DNA from: Methanocellales archaeon
Lineage (GTDB): Archaea > Halobacteriota > UBA148
DNA length: 29,114 nt
NCBI GenBank assembly: GCA_013415795.1
Contig: JAAEEL010000074.1
Coordinates: 1 to 29,114, forward strand
Direction: 5' to 3'
Shown here: positions 6,593 through 13,877 of the stretch, piece by piece
Layout: every line of letters begins with the position of its first letter
Position numbering within the stretch: the stretch's first letter is position 1
Position numbers and translations under genes: made by a program
The notes under the pieces: generated by a model
Seen by the model: only the letters and a program-made list of their open reading frames with translations
What the model was told of the DNA's origin: nothing
The model's database searches: none

Positions 6593-7258
6593 ATGAAAAA
6601 TCCTATAATTATCATAAATTTTAAAACATATATCGAAAGCACAGGAAAAAGGGCTTTAAAAATCGCCCGAGAGGTCAAAGAGGTCAGGGATGATTCAGGT
6701 GCAGAGATAATTGTGGCCCCACAGTTCGTGGACATTTGCGCGATTGCAAGAATGGGCATCCCCATTTTCGCTCAACACATCGATGCTATAACCCCAGGAA
6801 GCCACACAGGGCATGTTCTCGCAGAATCGATAAAAGAAACAGGAGCTATTGGAACGCTGATAAACCACTCTGAAAGGAAATTAAAATTGGCAGATATAGA
6901 TGCCGCGATAAAAATAGCGAAAAAAGTAGGGCTTAAGACGGTCGTATGTACCAATAATCTTGCAACAACGTCCGCTGTTGTACCTCTTAGACCAGATTTC
7001 ATAGCTATTGAGCCGCCAGAACTTATAGGAACGGGAATTCCCGTTTCCAAAGCAAATCCAGAAGTAGTTAAGGGGGCCGTTAGGAAAGTTCAGCAAATGG
7101 ATCCTACGGTAAGTTTACTTTGTGGAGCTGGTATTTCAAAAGGTGAGGATGTTTCTGCTGCTCTTAGACTTGGCACTGAAGGCGTGTTGCTGTCATCCGG
7201 AGTTGTAAAAGCTAGGGACCCAAAAAAAGTCCTCGAAGATCTGGTTAGAGGATCCTAA
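6593..7258 (+). CDS. tpiA: Triosephosphate isomerase
   Basis: Interconverts dihydroxyacetone phosphate and glyceraldehyde 3-phosphate. The 221 residues match the short archaeal TIM, which lacks helices found in bacterial enzymes. Catalytic residues are visible: Asn9 and Lys11 in NFKTY, His in NHSERK, and Glu in IEPPELIGTG. The phosphate-binding regions CGAGISKGED and GVLLSSGVVKA close the barrel. It starts 10 bases after fae-hps, so the two are probably co-transcribed, linking triose and pentose phosphate pools. Confidence 0.97.
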   Translation: MKNPIIIINFKTYIESTGKRALKIAREVKEVRDDSGAEIIVAPQFVDICAIARMGIPIFAQHIDAITPGSHTGHVLAESIKETGAIGTLINHSERKLKLADIDAAIKIAKKVGLKTVVCTNNLATTSAVVPLRPDFIAIEPPELIGTGIPVSKANPEVVKGAVRKVQQMDPTVSLLCGAGISKGEDVSAALRLGTEGVLLSSGVVKARDPKKVLEDLVRGS

Positions 7259-7414
7259 ATTATGGCGCTGCTTCATCAATAATTGCTGAAAAAGAAGTTC
7301 ATTGGTGATCTCACCTCTAGGTGGTGTGGCATTGCGACTTAAGTCAAGAGAGAACATGATTATCAGTAGTAGGATTATGAATTTCCAAAATATTGACATT
7401 GTTACGGTTTTCAT
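7193..7414 (-). CDS. Possible small membrane-anchored protein antisense to the tpiA end
   Basis: An open frame of up to 73 codons, with a possible internal ATG at codon 6, encodes a hydrophobic N-terminal helix (FWKFIILLLIIMFSLDL) followed by a polar tail (RNATPPRGEITNELLFQQ). It could be a signal-anchored peptide. It overlaps the last 66 bases of tpiA on the other strand, has no ribosome binding site that I can see, and matches no family I know. It may be a chance frame filling the 225-base gap between tpiA and the next gene. Confidence 0.2.
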   Translation of the reverse strand: MKTVTMSIFWKFIILLLIIMFSLDLSRNATPPRGEITNELLFQQLLMKQRHNLGSSNQIFEDFFWVPSFYNSG

Positions 7415-7483
7415 TGTGTAGGGGCGAGAAGATAAACTTTCGTCTGAATGTTGGTTTTACGTCAGAGGAATGGGTATGGTGAT

Positions 7484-8053
7484 ATGAATCCTGAGAAGAA
7501 AGTTAACGGGGACATAGAAAAAATGTTCCTAAGAGCGAAGCCTGCACGCATCTTGTTAGCGATTGCAAAACAGGATGAGGATTCATATGCGTCTATCATT
7601 TCCAAAGAAGTTGACGCCACGTATGCGCACACTACTAGCGTTCTTTCTGAAATGGAGCACTATGGATTGATATCTTTTCGTCAAGAAGGAAGAGTTAAGT
7701 ATATCGGACTGACTGATCTTGGTAATAAAATAGCTAAGTCTTTAAGAGTATTGCTCGACATCTTTGATGGAATTGAAGTTTTTCCGGAATTTGAGGAAGT
7801 AAAAGAGTTGCAAGAGAAAATCACATCCTTACGTTCAAGAGTAGAGGGTATATACAAAGATGAACTTTCCGGAAGAAAAAATCTTAGTTTGAGCGAGTCC
7901 ACTAGGATAAGCAGGCGGTTTGGCCCTTACTGCAGAGAATTACGCAAGATTGACAAGATAAATATTCAAAATGAAGAACTAAAAAGAGATTTTTATAAAT
8001 TGAAAAAACGGATAGAAGAACTGATGTTGCTTAAAGATAAACTCAAATCATAA
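7484..8053 (+). CDS. Winged-helix regulator with coiled-coil tail
   Basis: A 189-residue protein. Residues about 15-80 form a MarR/ArsR-like winged helix: KPARILLAIAKQDEDSYASI, a recognition helix in ATYAHTTSVLSEMEHYGLI, and a wing in FRQEGRVKYIGLTDLG. The remainder is long charged helix (EEVKELQEKITSLRSRV, NEELKRDFYKLKKRIEEL), probably a coiled coil for dimerisation. The frame opens at 7448, but ATG 7484 has GGTGAT directly upstream. It may share a transcript with fae-hps and tpiA or use its own promoter in the 225-base gap. The target is unknown. Confidence 0.82.
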   Translation: MNPEKKVNGDIEKMFLRAKPARILLAIAKQDEDSYASIISKEVDATYAHTTSVLSEMEHYGLISFRQEGRVKYIGLTDLGNKIAKSLRVLLDIFDGIEVFPEFEEVKELQEKITSLRSRVEGIYKDELSGRKNLSLSESTRISRRFGPYCRELRKIDKINIQNEELKRDFYKLKKRIEELMLLKDKLKS

Positions 8054-8450
8054 AACTATTATCGTTGTATTTTCCTAATCTAACAAATTTATTCTATTTT
8101 GTTATTTTTCATATCTCAAAATGATTCTTTCTCAGTGTAAGTCTTATTTATGTTAATAGTCCACATGTTTTTTTTCTGAGGTAGATGAGTAAAATACTAG
8201 CTAGTATAAAGACTATTCAAAAGTAGGTGTTTATTACAGCAGAAAATGAAGAGAAAAAAGATTATAAGAGATTATATAGTGTCAAAAATGAACCTTATCA
8301 AACAGTGGATGTCAGTAGCATGGTTTAGCCATACTTTTGGTTGCCATATTTTTCCTACTATTTCTGCTAGCTAATGTATTGTCTGATATACAGCTATTAT
8401 AATGGGATAACTATCTGCTATATGCCTCTTTAGAAGTTTACCTTTGAATG
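8054..8450. other. Intergenic region with a 12-bp palindrome
   Basis: This 397-base gap lies between convergent regulator genes. It holds a perfect 12-bp palindrome, TACTAGCTAGTA (8195-8206), and a short repeat-rich stretch near 8320-8350 (ATGG-TTTAG-CCAT, then GGTTGCCAT). A 42-codon plus frame at 8246-8374 has no recognisable features and no ribosome binding site. I see no supported gene. Confidence 0.5.
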
Positions 8451-8852
8451 TCATAAAGTTTCTGGAGAATTTTCCAGAATAGTAACCCACCACCACTTTG
8501 CCATGTCTACTAAGTCCTTACTAAACTTTCCCGACAGATGGTATTCTCTGCCCCTAACCTCTAGTAGACCCGCACCTAATAGTTTATTCCGCATGGAATA
8601 AAAAGAAGATCGACTAACATCTAGCTCGTTTATCAAGATATCCCATTCCTTGACCAAAATAGGCTGACCAGAAATCTTTCTTTTCTCAACCATCTCTAGA
8701 AAACGCTTGGCCCTCATAGCTGTCACTTCTCCTTGGAATAGTCTATGCATGAGTTCAAGATAAGGGTCCCTAGATTGTGTTATCCTGGATGTAGTATGAG
8801 ATCTTACCACCAATGTAGTAGCCGTTCTAGGAGCATCTTTTACTTTGGTCAT
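8451..8852 (-). CDS. Small HTH-domain protein
   Basis: A 133-residue protein. The middle (about 65-110) reads as a winged helix: EWDILINELDVSRSSFYSMR followed by KLLGAGLLEVRGREYHLS, with SRSSFYSMRNKL as the likely recognition helix. The C-terminus is tryptophan-rich (MAKWWWVTILENSPE). The N-terminal 30 residues are Thr/Arg/Ser-rich and probably disordered. ATG 8852 has no ribosome binding site, so it may be expressed from a leaderless or weak mRNA; possible TATA-like sequence lies near 8931-8943. I do not recognise the family. The region upstream to 9079 holds only promoter-like sequence. Confidence 0.7.
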   Translation of the reverse strand: MTKVKDAPRTATTLVVRSHTTSRITQSRDPYLELMHRLFQGEVTAMRAKRFLEMVEKRKISGQPILVKEWDILINELDVSRSSFYSMRNKLLGAGLLEVRGREYHLSGKFSKDLVDMAKWWWVTILENSPETL

Positions 8853-9362
8853 GGTTTTTTTTCAATAACTTCTTTATTTTTTAATTCCCAATGCTGGTCT
8901 CTTCAACTATCTCAAATTCTGCTTTTATCAACTCATATAATTAATACGTCGTCTCATTAATATTTCTATTCGCCTTTTTAATCCCAATCTTCAATGTCTA
9001 TTTAGCTCACTCAATTGATATTGATAATTAAAGATCTAGTAACTTTAAAAATGCCCATATTCAATACCCCCCTTATCAATTAACTCTCACTTTTTTCTAC
9101 AAAATATTTTTTTTGGAAAATAACTATTTAATTATTTTAATTAATTTCTTGTTTTATTTTATATTTTTTATTTCTAGATGAAAAATATCATCTCAGATGC
9201 ATCTAAGATACATCTTACTATATACTATTTTAATACTTATAAAAGATTTAATTTGATATCTATCTTATTATATGTCTTATTTATCTCAAAAAACGTTTTA
9301 AAATAACTTTTAAATATTTGAATCAATAAATTTTGTCCTTAAAATGGTTTTTGGTTAACAAC

Positions 9363-9421
9363 ATAGGATTTTTCAGTTTTTATTTTTACTATATGCACTA
9401 TATGTAAAAACTAACTCCTAT
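9363..9421. repeat. Imperfect inverted repeat inside the AT-rich block
   Basis: ATAGGA (9363-9368) matches TCCTAT (9416-9421), and AGTTTTTA (9375-9382) matches TAAAAACT (9405-9412). The core contains the direct repeat CTATATG-CA-CTATATG. Confidence 0.5.
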
Positions 9422-9650
9422 CTTTTATATCTATTACAAATAATATAGGAACAAATTTTTGATACCTAAAAAATCTTTATTATTGTCAAATAAATTGTTC
9501 CAAAACATATAAGAATTTATGTAATTGTATGTGTAACTCCCTCCTTAACGACTAAAAATATATTCAAATCGATTATTCAATAATTTTTTGATTTTTGTTC
9601 TTATATATGTTGTAATAATCTATTTTCATATGTTATTTAAGGATATATTA

Positions 9651-9680
9651 TCTTTTAGATTCGTCTTTTAATCTAAAAGA
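9651..9680. repeat. Perfect 11-bp inverted repeat inside the AT-rich block
   Basis: TCTTTTAGATT (9651-9661) and AATCTAAAAGA (9670-9680) pair perfectly around an 8-base loop. No run of T follows on either strand that would make it a convincing terminator. Confidence 0.55.
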
Positions 9681-9982
9681 GTCATTTTTATTTTTATAAC
9701 TGATGTAATATATATAAATTATTGTATCAAATATAGTAGGATAAAATAACCTAAAATGCATATATAATAAAGTGATAATAAAATAATTTAGTGAGATTAT
9801 AATAGTTATCTTATAAAATATATTATACATTAATATTGTTGTAAAGTATTCTTTTTAGTATAACATTTTCTAGATAAACTTAAATATGTTTAGGGTTACC
9901 TAAAATTAGGAGTGAACGGATAAAAATCTAAAAAAGAAAAAAAAGTGAGAGTTAAACTTAGAGACAACAAATGAAGTATACT

Positions 9983-10375
9983 CTACTTCTCTTTTTCATT
10001 GCCCAAAAAAGCGCTTACTGGCTTTGGCCCATGCTTTATGATCGCGGCATTAATCTGACTGATGTTATTGGAAATTTCTTTTCCACATACAGTCTTACGT
10101 CTCCTTTGACCCTCATCTGTCGGATGATGCCCTGTACCACCAAATGTCAAGATCCTCCGTCTTTGTCTACCGGGTATATCTCCTCGCATAGGGAAACCGT
10201 TTTTATCTGTTCCACCAGTAATCTGCAGCTCGTAGCTTGGTAGTCCAACTAAATCTCCGCCGATTTTGCTACCAATCGTCTTGCCCAAGAACTTATCTGC
10301 TTGTGCTCCAGAAACCTCAACTTGATATGCCTTTCCATTCTTTGTATCTGAAATGACTACTCTAAAGTTCACCAT
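9983..10375 (-). CDS. rps6e: Ribosomal protein S6e
   Basis: Small-subunit protein of archaea and eukaryotes. The 130 residues match the archaeal length. It begins MVNFRVVISDTKNGKAY and contains GKTIGSKIGG, LQITGGTDKNGFPMRGDI and the basic RRRILTFGGTGHHP, then RRRKTVCGKEIS, all typical of S6e. A TTG at 10396 is in frame, but ATG 10375 gives the family N-terminus and lies 8 bases after the infB stop. The gene ends the infB-rps6e unit; the AT-rich block follows 27 bases later. Confidence 0.96.
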   Translation of the reverse strand: MVNFRVVISDTKNGKAYQVEVSGAQADKFLGKTIGSKIGGDLVGLPSYELQITGGTDKNGFPMRGDIPGRQRRRILTFGGTGHHPTDEGQRRRKTVCGKEISNNISQINAAIIKHGPKPVSAFLGNEKEK

Positions 10376-10383
10376 ATTTTTTC

Positions 10384-12159
10384 CTACCTGGCCCAAAATG
10401 GGTCATTTTTCCTTTTTATTTCTAAAAACGCCTCAAGCGTCTCAAGTTCATCTGCAGGTATTGTATCACGCAATTCCTGCTCTAGAATCTTCGCGTGTTT
10501 TTTTGGAATATCTACATATAATATGTCGCCCTCTTTTATCTGTCTCCCAACGACAGGTCCTTCAATGGATATAGCAACCTCTTTTCCAGCAACAGCCTCA
10601 GCAATATTCTCGCCATGTTCTTGTATACCTTTGATTGTTCCAATTCTTACTCCATCCTCTTTGATTACAGAAACCCCCGACTTGATTTTACCTCCAAGTA
10701 TTTTCACGCCGACGATTGCAGGCTTACTTTGCCTGAACATACAGCCTCGCATAAGCATAAAGCTACCAGCTCTAACTATTGCTTCCAGCCCCAGTCTATC
10801 AGATATAGACCGCTGTTTCTTAACCCAATTAACATAATCTTCTAACAGCTGGTAGATTACATTGCCTTGAAATACTTGCACATTGGACTTTAATGCCTCA
10901 TCTTTCGCATCTTGAAGTATATCTACACCGAATCCAATGACAACTGATAAGTATGGGTCCCTGATAGTCGCGGCTTCTATTATGTCTCTCTTAGAAATGT
11001 CACCAACGTCACCTCTCCATATCGGAACTTTTGCATCGTTCAGCTCTTGCACCAAAGCCTCTAAAGATCCAATGGTATCTGCTTTAAGGATTACGCCTAT
11101 CTCGCCTTTTTTGATCTTTACTTCATCCAATTCGGATTTGATATCTTTTGATATCTGCTCTACTAGGGCCATATCATCAACAACTCTCATCGGTGAGCCT
11201 GCAAGTGCAGTCTCGAGAGAATTTGCAACGACTTTTATGCCTGCTGCAGCAATAACCTTATCCACACGCTGAAATTTTTCTTCGATTCTGATCTCAGCCA
11301 TAGGCCTTGGTTTTAGTAGAGCACGTACTCTTGTCACGATTGGTTCATCATAGCTACCAACTATTATTTTGTCACCTGTTTTAATTTCTCCGTCATACAA
11401 TATCACATCAAGCGTTGTACCGAGACCCTTTTCTTCTTTGACCTCTAGCACGGTTCCAACACCAGGACCTTTAGCATGTATTCTTAGGTCTTTTTCGAGG
11501 AAGCGTTGTGCCAAACCAACCAAGATAGTCAGTAGGTCTGGGATGCCTTCACCTGTCTTAGCGCTAATTGGAATAACACCAATATTCTTCTGGAAGTCTC
11601 TAATCCTATCGTATCTATCAGAACTAAAACCAATCTCATGTAGCTGACTGATAAGCCTATATGTGAGGTCGTCGAGTAATCTTTTTGTATATTCACTTTG
11701 GCTCTCATATGTCGCTATAAAAGTTTTATCTTCATTTGGGCGCCATCCATGAATTCGATCTATTTTATTTGCTGCTAACACAAAAGGTGTCTTAAATCGG
11801 CTAAGGATCTTCAGAGCCTCTGTCGTTTGAGGTTGAAACCCCTCGGTCACATCGACAACTAAGACTGCCAGATCTGCTAGTGATCCACCCCTGCTTCTAA
11901 GCGTTGTAAATGCATGGTGTCCGGGTGTATCGATGAAGAATAGACCAGGAATTTTAAAATCTCCTTTCATTAGAAGTCCACATTTGTCCTGGATTGTTGC
12001 TAGTGGTACTTCAGTAGCACCTATATGTTGAGTTATAGCTCCTTTTTCTTGCTCTGCTATGCATGTACCCCTTATATTATCCAGTAGTGATGTTTTTCCA
12101 TGATCGATATGACCTAATACACATACGATCGGAGTCCTTAAGTCTGCCTTTTCTGCCAT
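10384..12159 (-). CDS. infB: Translation initiation factor aIF5B
   Basis: GTPase that promotes subunit joining at the end of initiation. The 591 residues match archaeal IF5B. GTPase motifs: GHIDHGKTS near residue 16, switch-region T at GAITQHIGA, DTPGHHAF, and NKIDRI. The later part has the domain II start (KGLGTTLDVILYDG), the domain III region with VILKADTIGSLEAL, and a C-terminal domain with RPAIVGV-like and EGPVVGRQIKEGD stretches. No intein interrupts the GTPase domain. A TATA box lies 26-36 bases upstream of the ATG. rps6e follows after 8 bases. Confidence 0.97.
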   Translation of the reverse strand: MAEKADLRTPIVCVLGHIDHGKTSLLDNIRGTCIAEQEKGAITQHIGATEVPLATIQDKCGLLMKGDFKIPGLFFIDTPGHHAFTTLRSRGGSLADLAVLVVDVTEGFQPQTTEALKILSRFKTPFVLAANKIDRIHGWRPNEDKTFIATYESQSEYTKRLLDDLTYRLISQLHEIGFSSDRYDRIRDFQKNIGVIPISAKTGEGIPDLLTILVGLAQRFLEKDLRIHAKGPGVGTVLEVKEEKGLGTTLDVILYDGEIKTGDKIIVGSYDEPIVTRVRALLKPRPMAEIRIEEKFQRVDKVIAAAGIKVVANSLETALAGSPMRVVDDMALVEQISKDIKSELDEVKIKKGEIGVILKADTIGSLEALVQELNDAKVPIWRGDVGDISKRDIIEAATIRDPYLSVVIGFGVDILQDAKDEALKSNVQVFQGNVIYQLLEDYVNWVKKQRSISDRLGLEAIVRAGSFMLMRGCMFRQSKPAIVGVKILGGKIKSGVSVIKEDGVRIGTIKGIQEHGENIAEAVAGKEVAISIEGPVVGRQIKEGDILYVDIPKKHAKILEQELRDTIPADELETLEAFLEIKRKNDPFWAR

Positions 12160-12473
12160 CTTGGTCTGCTTATTTATTCCAAGACAATATATAAGAATGT
12201 TGGGGATGATGATTTGTTATGTAGTAACACGGGGCATAAAATGTCAATATTATCAACAGAGTTATTTGCTTATGCATGTAGTAATACCATGAACTCTCTC
12301 AAGTATGATTGGTGATTTTATTGAAGTTTTGGTTAGGCATCTTTGCATTAAAATATTCTATTTGTATAGATTTTTCGTAATTATTTTTGAGCACATATCT
12401 TTTTTGGATTACTATTTCGGTCAAGAATAGGTTAAATAAAATAAAAGACGATTTGAAGTAGTAAAAAAGGGAT
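12160..12473. other. Intergenic region between ndk and infB
   Basis: This 314-base gap lies downstream of ndk and carries the infB promoter at its left end. An 82-codon minus frame at 12299-12547 overlaps the end of ndk and is Asn/Lys/Phe-rich with no family features. I see no supported gene. TATGTAGTAACAC near 12220 and CATGTAGTAATACC near 12280 are similar short words of unknown meaning. Confidence 0.5.
12185..12195 (-). promoter_or_regulatory. TATA box for infB-rps6e
   Basis: The minus strand reads CTTATATATTG, centred about 31 bases before the infB ATG. This predicts a very short leader and separates infB-rps6e from the ndk unit. Confidence 0.6.
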
Positions 12474-12899
12474 CTATTCAATAAATTTAGATTCATCGAA
12501 AAATATGCTGATCTCTCTTTTCGCACTTTGCAAAGAATCTGATGCATGAACCGTGTTTTGCGTTAAACTGGAGGCGAAATCTCCTCTAATAGTGCCTTTT
12601 ATAGCTTTAGATGGATCCGTTGCACCAACCATGTCTCTTACAACAGATATAACATTTTTTCCTTCGAGAACCATCGCCACAACAGGTCCAGACATGATAT
12701 ATTCGACCAAAGAGCTGAAAAACTGCTTATGAACATGTTCCGCATAAAGTCTTCCTGCAGTTCGTTCATCAACAGACATAACCTTAATCTCGATAATCTT
12801 CAGTCCCTTTTGCTCAATGCGCTGGATAATCTTTCCGATCAATCCGCGTTTAACTCCATCTGGTTTGATCAACATGAGCGTTCGTCCTACTTCTTCCAT
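12474..12899 (-). CDS. ndk: Nucleoside diphosphate kinase
   Basis: Transfers phosphate between nucleoside di- and triphosphates through a phosphohistidine. The catalytic His is residue 118 in NTVHASDS. RTLMLIKPDGVKRGLIG near the start and GATDPSKAIKGTIRGDF are typical. At 141 residues it is of normal length. The frame opens at GTG 12908, which forms a GTGA overlap with the L24e stop, but ATG 12899 has GTGAT about 6 bases upstream and fits the family start. It lies in the conserved L7Ae-S28e-L24e-ndk cluster. Confidence 0.97.
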   Translation of the reverse strand: MEEVGRTLMLIKPDGVKRGLIGKIIQRIEQKGLKIIEIKVMSVDERTAGRLYAEHVHKQFFSSLVEYIMSGPVVAMVLEGKNVISVVRDMVGATDPSKAIKGTIRGDFASSLTQNTVHASDSLQSAKREISIFFDESKFIE

Positions 12900-12904
12900 G
12901 AAAA

Positions 12905-13180
12905 TCACTTGGCTTTTTCCTTTGATCTTGACTTTTTCTTTGGCTTACTTGCGGTCTTTGTATCCCCGGCCCTCTTCTTTGATCCTTCTTCTGGCTTATC
13001 CTTGGCCATTTTTTTTACTTTTTTTCTTACCCATTCTGTCTTTCTAGGAACCCTACCAAGAGCAAGATTATTCTCGCATTTAGAAGAGCAAAAGAAGTAG
13101 ACGGTTCCATCACTCCGAACAAACATCTTGCCTGTTCCTAGCTCTATTGAAGTCCCGCAAAATGAACATTTATTTTCCAT
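12905..13180 (-). CDS. rpl24e: Ribosomal protein L24e
   Basis: Large-subunit zinc-finger protein. The N-terminal 55 residues carry the zinc site: CSFCG and, later, CSSKCENN. RKTEWVRK follows. The last 35 residues form a Lys-rich tail (KPKKKSRSKEK) that is longer than in minimal archaeal L24e and probably lies on rRNA. ATG 13180 is preferred: GGTGA sits 5 bases upstream, while ATG 13183 and GTG 13189 are too close to or inside that site. It follows S28e. Confidence 0.95.
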   Translation of the reverse strand: MENKCSFCGTSIELGTGKMFVRSDGTVYFFCSSKCENNLALGRVPRKTEWVRKKVKKMAKDKPEEGSKKRAGDTKTASKPKKKSRSKEKAK

Positions 13181-13185
13181 CATGT

Positions 13186-13398
13186 TCACCGCGTCGTCAG
13201 TTTCTTAGCCTCTCTCGTGGTCTCAAGTAACATGAGTATGTCACCTAAGCGCACTGGTCCCATACAATTACGAGTGATTATCCGTCCCTTATTGATGCCA
13301 TCAAGAATGCGACAATTTATCTGGACAGCTTCTCCATGCATTCCTGTCCTGCCAAGCACTTCTATAACCTCTGCTGGTATAGCCTCTCCTTCTACCAT
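13186..13398 (-). CDS. rps28e: Ribosomal protein S28e
   Basis: Small-subunit OB-fold protein near the mRNA exit. The 70 residues carry the family pattern: AEVIEVLGRTGMHGEAVQ, CRILDG, GRIITRNCMGPVRLGDIL and a C-terminal LLETTREAKKL. GTGAT lies just upstream of ATG 13398 and overlaps the end of L7Ae. It sits between L7Ae and L24e in the usual archaeal order. Confidence 0.97.
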   Translation of the reverse strand: MVEGEAIPAEVIEVLGRTGMHGEAVQINCRILDGINKGRIITRNCMGPVRLGDILMLLETTREAKKLTTR

Positions 13399-13403
13399 TT
13401 ATA

Positions 13404-13772
13404 TCACTTTAACGCTTGAACTTTTTGCGCAATATCTTCTACGATCCCTTTGCTTTTGCCCACATCTATGATTGCAGCGGACACACAACCAACATTCAAT
13501 CCTGCTGCTGCACCAAGCTCATCCTGCTTGCGGACATATATGTACGGCGTATTTTTTTCATCACATAAAGGCGGTAAGTGCATAACGATCTCCTCTGGCT
13601 GAACATCCTCGCCTATTAAAACAAGTTTTGCTATGCCCCGTTCGATTGCTTTTGTGACTTCGTTCGTGCCCTTTTTGATTTTACCTGTGTCTCTTGCTGA
13701 TTCCAACAATTCTAATGCCTGGTCCTCCAACTCTTTGGGGACATCAAATCTAACATATATTGGTTTTGCCAT
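13404..13772 (-). CDS. rpl7ae: Ribosomal protein L7Ae
   Basis: K-turn-binding protein found in the large subunit and, in archaea, in box C/D and H/ACA RNPs and RNase P. 122 residues. KIKKGTNEVTKAIERG is the RNA-binding signature; VLIGEDVQPEEIVMHLP and the loop AAAGLNVGCVSAAI are also characteristic. ATG 13772 has GAGGT 6 bases upstream; an in-frame TTG at 13778 is less likely. L7Ae is known to bind its own leader in some archaea. The leader here can form hairpins, but I could not draw a clean K-turn. Confidence 0.97.
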   Translation of the reverse strand: MAKPIYVRFDVPKELEDQALELLESARDTGKIKKGTNEVTKAIERGIAKLVLIGEDVQPEEIVMHLPPLCDEKNTPYIYVRKQDELGAAAGLNVGCVSAAIIDVGKSKGIVEDIAQKVQALK

Positions 13773-13848
13773 TTTCAAACCTCATTCCGGACTAAGTCCT
13801 TCATCAATCATCGATTGTGAAGCGTTGAGCTGATTATATTAACTCATT

Positions 13849-13860
13849 ACCTTTTATACC
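13849..13860 (-). promoter_or_regulatory. TATA box for the L7Ae-S28e-L24e-ndk operon
   Basis: The minus strand reads GGTATAAAAGGT. A start about 25 bases downstream gives a leader of about 55-60 bases. That leader can form CTTCACAATC/GATTG-A-TGAAG and GGAC-TTA-GTCC hairpins before the ribosome binding site. The box lies in the 105-base gap behind gltX, so this operon can be transcribed separately from gltX. Confidence 0.55.
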
Positions 13861-13877
13861 TTCTGCTTGGTTGTACC

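Larger units (their letters stand above)
9080..9955. mobile_element. AT-rich block bounded by terminal inverted repeats (MITE-like candidate)
   Basis: The left end is TTAACTCTCAC, six T, CT (9080-9098). The right end is AG, eight A, GTGAGAGTTAA (9935-9955). These are near-perfect inverted repeats 876 bases apart, differing only in the length of the homopolymer. Both outer ends are TTAA, which could be part of the repeat or a 4-bp target duplication. The interior is strikingly AT-rich (about 20-25% GC by eye), has no plausible gene, and contains two further inverted repeats. It begins 27 bases beyond the rps6e stop. It could be a non-autonomous insertion or decayed insertion sequence; no transposase is visible. 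Confidence 0.45.

Noticed and set aside
8246..8374. 42-codon plus frame between the two regulator genes
   Set aside because: It has no ribosome binding site, no hydrophobic or domain pattern, and is within the length expected by chance.
9648..9830. 60-codon Ile/Tyr/Phe-rich frame in the AT-rich block
   Set aside because: Its composition follows the AT content; there is no ribosome binding site and no recognisable pattern.
9080..9955. AT-rich block as a replication origin
   Set aside because: No orc1/cdc6 gene is nearby and I found no repeated origin-recognition-box-like motifs; the end repeats favour an insertion.
10384..12159. Intein in aIF5B
   Set aside because: The GTPase motifs are continuous and the protein is of normal length at 591 residues.
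12299..12547. 82-codon minus frame between infB and ndk
   Set aside because: It overlaps the ndk end in another frame and is low-complexity Asn/Lys/Phe-rich.
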